NCBI GenBank assembly: GCA_946618265.1
Contig: CAMOLA010000037.1
Span: forward strand, 1-20,242
Reading direction: 5' to 3'
Origin: an uncultured Eggerthellaceae bacterium
Lineage (GTDB): Bacteria; Actinomycetota; Coriobacteriia; Coriobacteriales; Eggerthellaceae
DNA: 20,242 nucleotides
This document shows, in pieces, positions 14,762 to 20,242 of the stretch; the first letter of the stretch is position 1, and each line of letters begins with the position of its first letter. Below the pieces are notes generated by a model that saw only the letters and a program-made list of their open reading frames with translations, did no database searches and had not been told where the DNA came from. A program made the position numbers and the translations under genes.

Positions 14762-16879
14762 TTACAGCATAGCCTGGATCATGATGAACAGCGGGCTGAA
14801 GGTCAGCGAGATGATCGTCATGAGGTTGATGAGGATGTTCATCGACGGGCCCGACGTATCCTTGAACGGGTCGCCAACGGTGTCACCGACAACGGCAGCC
14901 TTGTGGGCTTCGGAGCCCTTGCCGCCATGTTGGCCACCCTCGATGTACTTCTTGGCATTGTCCCACGCGCCACCGGAGTTGGACATGAAGATGGCGAGCA
15001 GCATGCCCGTGGCAACGGCACCAGCCAGGAAACCGCCGAGCATCGCTGGGTCGAAGCAGCCGATTACAATCGGGATCACGACGGCGAGCAGGCCGGGCAG
15101 CAGCATCTTGCGCAGAGCTGCCTGCGTCGAGATGGCAACGCACTTGTCGTACTCGGGCTCGTTCTCGTATTCCATGATGCCGGGGATCTCGCGGAACTGG
15201 CGACGAACTTCCTCGACCATGTGATGGGCGGCGTCGGAAACAGCGCCCATGGTGAGTGCCGCGAACATGAACGGAATCATCGCGCCGATGAAGATGCCGG
15301 CGACGATCATCGGGTTGGTCAGCGACAGGCTGAAGCTCGGATCGGCGTGATGCATGGTCGCCTGATACGAAACGAACAGCGAGATAGCTGCAAGGCCTGC
15401 GGAGGAAATCGCGAAGCCCTTGGCGATGGCGGCCGTGGTGTTGCCGACGGCATCGAGGGAGTCGGTGCGGTCGCGGATCTCCTCGGGAAGACCGCTCATC
15501 TCGGCAATGCCGCCAGCGTTGTCGGCAACGGGGCCGTACGCGTCGACGCCGATGGTGATGGCGGTGTTGGAAAGCATGCCCGTCGAGGCCAAGCCAACGC
15601 CGAGCAGGCCGGCCATGATGGACTGGCCGTCAGGCGTGGGGAACGCCATGTTGCCGAACGTGTAAGCACCGATGATGGCGAAGGACACGAGCAGGATCGG
15701 GATGATGGTGGACAGCATGCCCGTGGACAGGCCCTCGATGATGTTGGTCGCGGCACCGGTTTCGGAGGCCTCCGCGATCTTATGGACAGGGTTGTACTGG
15801 TCGGAGCAGAAGTACTCGGTCGTCTTGCCGATGAGCAGGCCTGCAACCAAGCCGCAGATAACGGAACCGAACAGGAAGATCGGCTGACCGACCTCGGACT
15901 GGCCATTCCAGAGGAAGAAGATCACGAAAATCGCGACGATCTCGATCGCGGCGGCCAGGTAGGTGCCGCGGTTGAGGGCCTTGTGAAGCTCGGCGCCTTC
16001 CTTGGCGCGAACGGCGAACAGGCCGATGATCGAGGTGATGATGCCGCAACCGGCGATGATAACCGGAGTGACGACGGCCCAGATCATGTCGATGCTGCCG
16101 AATGCACCGAAGTAACCCAGCTCTGCGAACGTCGCTGCGAGGATCGTCGGAGCCAGGATGGAACCGGTGTAGGATTCGAACAAGTCGGAGCCCATGCCCG
16201 CTACGTCACCAACGTTGTCGCCTACGTTGTCCGCGATGGTGGCCGGGTTGCGCGGGTCGTCCTCGGGGATGCCCGCTTCGACCTTGCCGACGAGGTCGGC
16301 GCCCACGTCTGCAGCCTTGGTGTAAATACCGCCGCCAACACGGGCGAACAGGGCCACGGCGGAAGCGCCGGTGGCGAAGCCCTCGACCATGCCGACATGC
16401 TCGTGCATAAGCGCCGTGGTGTCGACGCCGAAGACGAGCAGGATCAGCCAGAGGGACAGACCCAGCAGCGCAAAGCTCGCGACGCACAGGCCCATGGTCA
16501 GGCCGGACTTGAAGCTGACGTTAAGGGCCTTTGCGACGCTCTCTTCAGCTGCATGCGTCGTGCGCGTGTTGGCGCGCGTGGCAACGTACATGCCGACGTA
16601 GCCCGCAGCCGCCGAAAGGATGGCGCCGGTTACGAACGCGGCCGCCGTAAAGGGGCTGAGCGCAATGGCCATGATGATGGCGACGACGACCACGAAGATG
16701 ATGAGCATCTTGTACTCGGCCATGAGGAACGCCTGGGCGCCCTGCTGGATCTTGATGGAAATGTTGTTCATCTTGTCGGGACCCGGATCCTGCTTGAGGA
16801 CCCAGCTGCCCAGATAGCCCGCCACGCAGATGCCGATCAACGCGCAGATCGGGGCCATCCATGCTACTGCTGTAGTCAC
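14762..16879 (-). CDS. hppA: Membrane-bound ion-pumping pyrophosphatase, K+-dependent type
   Basis: This 705-residue integral membrane protein couples pyrophosphate hydrolysis to H+ or Na+ transport. It is hydrophobic throughout, consistent with the about 16 transmembrane helices of the family. The substrate site contains DVGADLVGKVE (191-201), followed by ADNVGDNVGDVAGMGSDLFE (217-236). GNTTAAIAKG (479-488) has Ala where K+-independent enzymes have Lys (GNTTKA), so this is the K+-dependent class, which includes both Na+ and H+ pumps. The GTG at 16879 is chosen because GGAGG lies 5 nt upstream; the frame is open for 26 further codons that lack family similarity. It is transcribed alone, with a long hairpin in its leader. 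It probably recycles pyrophosphate from biosynthesis (for example from AMP-forming acyl-CoA synthetases) into an ion gradient. Confidence 0.96.
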   Translation of the reverse strand: MTTAVAWMAPICALIGICVAGYLGSWVLKQDPGPDKMNNISIKIQQGAQAFLMAEYKMLIIFVVVVAIIMAIALSPFTAAAFVTGAILSAAAGYVGMYVATRANTRTTHAAEESVAKALNVSFKSGLTMGLCVASFALLGLSLWLILLVFGVDTTALMHEHVGMVEGFATGASAVALFARVGGGIYTKAADVGADLVGKVEAGIPEDDPRNPATIADNVGDNVGDVAGMGSDLFESYTGSILAPTILAATFAELGYFGAFGSIDMIWAVVTPVIIAGCGIITSIIGLFAVRAKEGAELHKALNRGTYLAAAIEIVAIFVIFFLWNGQSEVGQPIFLFGSVICGLVAGLLIGKTTEYFCSDQYNPVHKIAEASETGAATNIIEGLSTGMLSTIIPILLVSFAIIGAYTFGNMAFPTPDGQSIMAGLLGVGLASTGMLSNTAITIGVDAYGPVADNAGGIAEMSGLPEEIRDRTDSLDAVGNTTAAIAKGFAISSAGLAAISLFVSYQATMHHADPSFSLSLTNPMIVAGIFIGAMIPFMFAALTMGAVSDAAHHMVEEVRRQFREIPGIMEYENEPEYDKCVAISTQAALRKMLLPGLLAVVIPIVIGCFDPAMLGGFLAGAVATGMLLAIFMSNSGGAWDNAKKYIEGGQHGGKGSEAHKAAVVGDTVGDPFKDTSGPSMNILINLMTIISLTFSPLFIMIQAML

Positions 16880-16884
16880 GTACT

Positions 16885-16889
16885 CCTCC
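16885..16889 (-). promoter_or_regulatory. Shine-Dalgarno that sets the GTG start of hppA
   Basis: GGAGG inside AAGGAGGAG lies 5 nt before the GTG at 16879. No such site precedes the upstream in-frame start codons. Confidence 0.8.
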
Positions 16890-16898
16890 TTGTTTATC

Positions 16899-16951
16899 GA
16901 AACCAATTTCTTGTTGTCTTTGTGCCGGGCATGAAGGCACGAAAACAACAA
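16899..16951 (-). promoter_or_regulatory. Structured 5' leader of hppA (long hairpin plus small hairpin)
   Basis: Arms 16936-16951 and 16911-16926 form a 16-bp stem on the minus strand with one C-A mismatch, one G-U pair and a 9-nt loop. Directly next to it, GAAA-TTGG-TTTC (16899-16910) forms a 4-bp hairpin. The long stem ends about 20 nt before the Shine-Dalgarno and has no T-run, so it is not a terminator. With the candidate -10 at 16959-16964, transcription would begin almost at the base of the stem, giving a 5'-terminal hairpin that could stabilise the mRNA. Confidence 0.6.
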
Positions 16952-16958
16952 CCGCACA

Positions 16959-16964
16959 ATTTTA
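16959..16964 (-). promoter_or_regulatory. Candidate -10 box of hppA
   Basis: TAAAAT on the minus strand (five of six consensus bases) lies 80 nt upstream of the GTG. The sequence 17 bp further upstream (TCTCAT) is a poor -35 match. Confidence 0.35.
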
Positions 16965-17058
16965 TGACATTACTGTGCGCAATGAGATAAAAAGCTTCAA
17001 TTTCAGGGCAAACGGCCGATGATTTGTGGAGAAACTGTTCACATGGGCGCCATTTGCG

Positions 17059-18060
17059 CTACCCACGGACGATGGGCGTCGAGAAAACGCAGGCTGCTTT
17101 CCATCTTTGTCCCTCGGCATCGTATCGATACAGCGCTTTCACCCGATTCGCGATGATTACCGCGACCGTCTCGTCTGGTTCTGCAGGACGCAACGATGCG
17201 CATATTCCCGACGTGCAGGCGCAGAGGTCCTCGTCTTCCTGCATCGACAAGGGCTCGTACAGATCGAGCTGGTTACGATAGAGCGCAACGCCCGAGTTGA
17301 CGAACCGCTCCAACTCGTCCGCGAACGCGAACCTGATGCCCAGAGCTCGTACGGGATCGATGGCGACCTCCCCTTTGAGGTTCTCGAGCGATTCGAGGCT
17401 CACGCAGTCCTCGATCCCTATTCGACCGGCGCTTCGCCGCTCGAGATCGGCAACGTGGGCGGGACACCCAAGGTCTTCGCCTGCGTCTCGCGCTATCGAC
17501 CGTATATAGGTGCCCTTCGACACGTGGAGGTCAACCACCCATGTCAGGTACGGGGCAGCTGGATCATCGTCGAGGGAAACGAGGTCAGCCTCGTACACCT
17601 CTATCTTACGCGGGGCAAGATCGACATCGCTTCCCGCGCGCGCGGCTTCGTAGGATTTGCGGCCATCGACCTTTATGGCCGAATACCGCGGCGGCAACTG
17701 GTCGATTACGCCGACGAGACCTTCTAAGTACCGACGGGCAAACGCTTCGTCGTAGAGATGTGCCGGGGGCAATCCCGTTTTCAAGATCTCCCCAGCTGCA
17801 TCGTCAGTGCTCGTCGATGCACCGAAGGCGATGGCCACCCGATATCGCTTGTCGTGATCGACCATGAAGGCGTCCAGTCGCGTCGCGGGACCTATGCATA
17901 CGGGCAATACTCCCGTCGCGAGCGGGTCGAGCGTTCCCGTATGACCGCACCTTCGCTCGCCGAATATCCGCCTGCATCGATTGACGACGTCGTGGGAGGA
18001 CATGCCCTTCGGCTTGTTGACGGCCACGAGCAGCGAAAGCCCCGATTGCCCGCGTTTCAT
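17059..18060 (-). CDS. truB: tRNA pseudouridine-55 synthase
   Basis: TruB converts U55 in the T-loop of tRNAs to pseudouridine. The 333-residue protein begins with the family sequence VAVNKPKGMSSHDVVN. The catalytic aspartate is D45 in GHTGTLDPLATGVLP. Other conserved stretches are QLPPRYSAIKVDGRKSYEAAR and DLHVSKGTYIRSIARDAGEDLG. It is slightly longer than the usual about 300 residues; the C-terminal about 100 residues form a divergent PUA-like region. The ATG at 18060 follows the nrnA stop codon after one base, with AAGGGG 9 nt upstream inside nrnA. It belongs to the infB-rbfA-nrnA-truB cluster. A weak promoter region for hppA follows it, but no clear terminator. Confidence 0.95.
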   Translation of the reverse strand: MKRGQSGLSLLVAVNKPKGMSSHDVVNRCRRIFGERRCGHTGTLDPLATGVLPVCIGPATRLDAFMVDHDKRYRVAIAFGASTSTDDAAGEILKTGLPPAHLYDEAFARRYLEGLVGVIDQLPPRYSAIKVDGRKSYEAARAGSDVDLAPRKIEVYEADLVSLDDDPAAPYLTWVVDLHVSKGTYIRSIARDAGEDLGCPAHVADLERRSAGRIGIEDCVSLESLENLKGEVAIDPVRALGIRFAFADELERFVNSGVALYRNQLDLYEPLSMQEDEDLCACTSGICASLRPAEPDETVAVIIANRVKALYRYDAEGQRWKAACVFSTPIVRG

Positions 18061-18061
18061 G

Positions 18062-19063
18062 CTAGCACGCCCCTTCGTTCACGAGCCGGGCAAGCTTTGC
18101 GCGCATCAGCTCGATAGCTTGCTCCATGTTCATTTCGAGCGTCAGGCCGGCAGCGGCCTTATGACCTCCGCCACCGAGCTCGCGCGCCAACTCCGATACA
18201 TCGGTATCGTCCTTTGCTCGCAGGCTTCCGCGCACGACGCCGTCCTGCTCGCGGAGCATGCACGCGACGCGCACGCCCTCTACCGAGCGCACCGTATCCA
18301 CGAGTGGTTCGGCGTCTGCCTTCGCGGCGCCTGCTTGCTCGAAATCAGACATGAGAACCCAGCTCATTGCAGCCGCGCCGCCTTCTATCAACTCAATTCG
18401 CCGTATTGCCGCCGCCTCGAGCGCCAGCGAGGCCATGGATCGGTTCTGGAACACCTTCGAGCTCACATACGACGGATCGACGCCGCGACCGACGAGCTCG
18501 CCGGCTGCGCAAAAGGCCCTCTCGTCGCTGTTCTGGAACCTGAACCCGCCCGTATCCGTCACGAGACCTGTGAAGGCGCAGAGAGCGCTCTCGAAAGGAG
18601 GTACGTCTACGAGCTCCTTCACGAGCTGCCACACCAACACGCTCGCCGACGCGGATTCCGTGTCCGTGTATAGATGATCGGTCATCGCGCCGTCGCTTGG
18701 ATGATGGTCTATCGTGAAAGATTCGTCCGCGGAGTCGAGAATCGAGCAGGCGTGTTCGCCCATCCTCGCCCGCGTCGGCACGTCGCACGCCACGTACGTA
18801 GATGCAACCCCGTCGAACGCTTCCGCGGGAATCATATGCTCGATGCCGGGAAGGAACAACAATCCCGCCGGAACTGGCTCGTCGCGCACGAGAACGCACG
18901 TAGCGTTCTTTCCGAGCGCCTTGAGCGCATGCCACAACGCGAGCTGGCTTCCGAGGCAGTCCCCATCGGGACTTACGTGGCCGCATATGACGAAATCATC
19001 GAGCTCGCGCATGCGCGCTGCCATTGCTTCCAAGGTCGTGTTCGCCTGCAACGTTTCTTTCAT
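18062..19063 (-). CDS. nrnA: DHH-family bifunctional oligoribonuclease / pAp phosphatase
   Basis: NrnA-type enzymes degrade short RNA oligomers and dephosphorylate 3'-phosphoadenosine 5'-phosphate. The DHH domain shows CGHVSPDGDCLGS (metal ligands in H29, D33, D35), a further Asp in ACDVPTR (D94), DHHPSD (119-124) and TGLVTDTGGF (165-174). The C-terminal DHHA1 domain carries GGGGHKAAAG (297-306). Its place between rbfA and truB is the typical location of this gene in Gram-positive bacteria. The start is uncertain: ATGs at 19063, 19075 and 19096 are in frame. I prefer 19063 (333 residues) because it gives a normal distance to the first motif. An AGGG lies only 3 nt and a GGGGGA about 11 nt upstream, so the signal is weak. 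Confidence 0.9.
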   Translation of the reverse strand: MKETLQANTTLEAMAARMRELDDFVICGHVSPDGDCLGSQLALWHALKALGKNATCVLVRDEPVPAGLLFLPGIEHMIPAEAFDGVASTYVACDVPTRARMGEHACSILDSADESFTIDHHPSDGAMTDHLYTDTESASASVLVWQLVKELVDVPPFESALCAFTGLVTDTGGFRFQNSDERAFCAAGELVGRGVDPSYVSSKVFQNRSMASLALEAAAIRRIELIEGGAAAMSWVLMSDFEQAGAAKADAEPLVDTVRSVEGVRVACMLREQDGVVRGSLRAKDDTDVSELARELGGGGHKAAAGLTLEMNMEQAIELMRAKLARLVNEGAC

Positions 19064-19126
19064 GCGCCCTACCATCCCCCGTTTACGGTTCTTCATTCGC
19101 CAGCGTGCACTGATACAGCCGGCGTT

Positions 19127-19510
19127 TTATAGCTCATCCTGGCTATCGGAGCCAGTACTCGAGCCCTCGACCCTCGCACGCTCGTGCGCGAGGGCGCGCG
19201 CGATACGTTCGGCTTCGTCGACGCTCGAATCGATGAAGAACCGCAGCTCCGGCGACGTGCGCCACGAGAGCTTCTTCGCGAGCACGGAGCGAATCTTGCC
19301 CTTTGCCTTTGCAAACGCTTCTTCGACTTCGCCGTACGAATCGGGGAAAGCCGTGTAGTACACATTGCATACGCTGCGGTCGAAGCTCACCTCGCATCCG
19401 GTGATGGTCACCATCCGTAAACGCGGATCCGAAATGTCGAACATCAACGTCTCAGCTATGACCTGGCGCGCTTGTTCGTTCACGCGCCTACTCGAAGAAC
19501 CCTGCTTCAT
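19127..19510 (-). CDS. rbfA: 30S ribosome-binding factor A
   Basis: RbfA is a small KH-fold protein that binds the 30S subunit and helps mature the 5' end of 16S rRNA. The 127-residue product shows RRVNEQARQVIAETL at the N-terminus, ISDPRLRMVTITGCEVS, a CNVYYTAF beta-strand, and the end of the core with SPELRFFIDSSVDEAERI. An acidic Ser-rich tail follows. The ATG at 19510 has GGAG 6 nt upstream; an in-frame ATG four codons earlier lacks one. It follows infB across a 177-nt gap with a strong stem-loop, and precedes nrnA in a common infB-rbfA-nrnA-truB arrangement. Confidence 0.95.
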   Translation of the reverse strand: MKQGSSSRRVNEQARQVIAETLMFDISDPRLRMVTITGCEVSFDRSVCNVYYTAFPDSYGEVEEAFAKAKGKIRSVLAKKLSWRTSPELRFFIDSSVDEAERIARALAHERARVEGSSTGSDSQDEL

Positions 19511-19601
19511 GTCGCACTCCATTCAACGGACTCGAAGCAGCTTGGCGCCACTCGAGTTTCGACTAGTAACCGCCCCGCACGGCAGAGCCTCTGGCGGCTT
19601 G

Positions 19602-19607
19602 ATTATA
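19602..19607 (-). promoter_or_regulatory. Candidate -10 box upstream of rbfA
   Basis: A perfect TATAAT on the minus strand lies about 92 nt upstream of the rbfA ATG and just downstream of the intercistronic stem-loop. The -35 position falls in the GC-rich stem and does not match, so a separate rbfA promoter is only possible. Confidence 0.3.
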
Positions 19608-19619
19608 TCGTCAGAACAT

Positions 19620-19651
19620 GCGCGCGCCATACCCCAAACGGGATACGGCGC
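19620..19651 (-). other. Strong stem-loop in the infB-rbfA intercistronic region
   Basis: On the minus strand a 14-bp stem (arms 19638-19651 and 19620-19633, two G-U pairs) encloses a GTTT tetraloop, 37 nt after the infB stop codon. The wobble pairs exist only in minus-strand RNA; the plus strand would have two A-C mismatches, which suggests selection at the RNA level. It lacks a T-run (the next bases are ATGTTCTG), so it is more likely an RNA processing or stabilising hairpin or a partial terminator than a full intrinsic terminator. Confidence 0.65.
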
Positions 19652-19687
19652 GCGAGAACAGTATCCGAATCCTTACATTCAATTTGC

Positions 19688-20242
19688 CTATTCGGTACGT
19701 TCGACTTCCTTGATCACGTAACCTTCGATCGTGTCGCCGACCTTGAGGTCCTGGAACCCATCGACCGAAAGACCGCATTCGTACCCGGACCGCACGGACT
19801 TGACGTCGTCCTTGAAGCGACGCATGCTGCCGAGCTTGCCGTCGTAGATGACGGTGCCATCGCGTACGATACGCACATGGTCGTCGCGGTTCATCTCGCC
19901 CTCGAGCATGTAGCAACCCGCGATCGTGCCGACCTTCGGCACCTTGAACAGTTCGCGAACCTCGGCGATGCCGGTGTCTTCCTCGACGATGTCCGGGGAA
20001 AGCAGACCGACGCGCGCCGCGTTGATCTCCTCGATGGCCTGGTAGATGACGCGATACAGGCGAATGTCGACCTTTTCCTTCTCGGCTTGCTGCTTCGATT
20101 TGCCCGTCGGGCGCACGTTGAAGCCGATGATGATGGCGTCAGATGCGCTTGCGAGTGTGACGTCGGTTTCGGTGATGCCGCCGACCGCGGAGTGCACGAT
20201 GTTGATGCGCACCTCGGACTGGTCCATCTTCTCGAATGCGTC
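19688..20242 (-). CDS. infB: Translation initiation factor IF-2 (C-terminal part, runs off window)
   Basis: The last 184 codons of infB are present; the gene begins beyond the right edge. IF-2 is the GTPase that delivers formyl-Met-tRNA to the ribosomal P site. The visible region covers the end of domain C1 and all of domain C2: [60 protein letters not shown] and [20 protein letters not shown]. These align well with the end of IF-2 from other bacteria, and the protein stops at the normal place. The G domain lies outside the window. infB leads into rbfA, nrnA and truB. Confidence 0.96.
   Translation of the reverse strand, partial: DAFEKMDQSEVRINIVHSAVGGITETDVTLASASDAIIIGFNVRPTGKSKQQAEKEKVDIRLYRVIYQAIEEINAARVGLLSPDIVEEDTGIAEVRELFKVPKVGTIAGCYMLEGEMNRDDHVRIVRDGTVIYDGKLGSMRRFKDDVKSVRSGYECGLSVDGFQDLKVGDTIEGYVIKEVERTE

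Noticed and set aside
14732..16990. A 752-codon open frame on the plus strand opposite hppA
   Set aside because: It is fully antisense to the membrane pyrophosphatase gene. The highly charged composition (many Asp, His, Gly) mirrors hydrophobic codons and no family is recognisable.
19511..19600. Possible tRNA gene from TTCGAGTCC near 19525
   Set aside because: The flanking bases do not form a T-stem, and no acceptor or anticodon arm could be built.

Overview
The window is a gene-dense, high-GC bacterial chromosome segment. It fits a gut-type anaerobic actinobacterium of the class Coriobacteriia (Eggerthellales-like) best. This is an inference from gene content, namely a short SufC/SufB-type SUF locus, a four-subunit 2-oxoacid:ferredoxin oxidoreductase, a XRE-cupin regulator beside an AMP-forming acyl-CoA synthetase, and a membrane pyrophosphatase. 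No rRNA is present to confirm it. Nearly everything is on the minus strand, so the genes read from the right edge to the left edge; only dgt is on the plus strand.

Read in transcriptional order from the right, 20242-17059 is a translation and RNA-processing cluster: the C-terminal end of infB, then rbfA, a DHH-family nanoRNase/pAp phosphatase gene (nrnA) and truB. Next comes hppA, a membrane pyrophosphatase with the K+-dependent sequence signature, whose 5' leader can fold into a long hairpin. A strong bidirectional terminator separates hppA from the convergent dgt gene. dgt and dnaG diverge from a 38-bp intergenic space. Left of dnaG lies a tight def-fmt-rsmB operon (peptide deformylase, Met-tRNA formyltransferase, 16S rRNA m5C methyltransferase), with a TAATG overlap and an end-to-end TAA/ATG junction. 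It is followed by an intrinsic terminator.

7809-5311 carries a XRE-cupin regulator and an AMP-forming acyl-CoA synthetase. A 352-bp gene-free stretch follows (4959-5310). It holds a perfect 22-bp inverted repeat around a 60-bp AT-richer core, the most unusual structure in the window. Then comes a five-gene operon of a MinD/ParA-like P-loop ATPase, a 2x[4Fe-4S] ferredoxin subunit, and the alpha, beta and gamma subunits of a 2-oxoacid (probably branched-chain, VOR-type):ferredoxin oxidoreductase. It ends in a textbook intrinsic terminator. The left edge holds sufC and the start of a SufB/SufD-family gene, for Fe-S cluster assembly.

Together, the left half is built around Fe-S and ferredoxin-linked anaerobic 2-oxoacid and acyl-CoA metabolism: SUF supplies clusters, VOR makes acyl-CoA plus reduced ferredoxin, and the synthetase interconverts acids and acyl-CoAs. 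The right half is core housekeeping (translation initiation, RNA modification, replication priming, dNTP control, pyrophosphate-driven ion pumping). I found no CRISPR array, tRNA, rRNA, transposase or prophage gene. Most of the window is ordinary core genome. The points most worth a second look are the inverted repeat upstream of the oxidoreductase operon, the uncharacterised ATPase that leads that operon, the structured leaders of hppA and sufC, and the dnaG/dgt divergent promoter, where dnaG has no visible Shine-Dalgarno.
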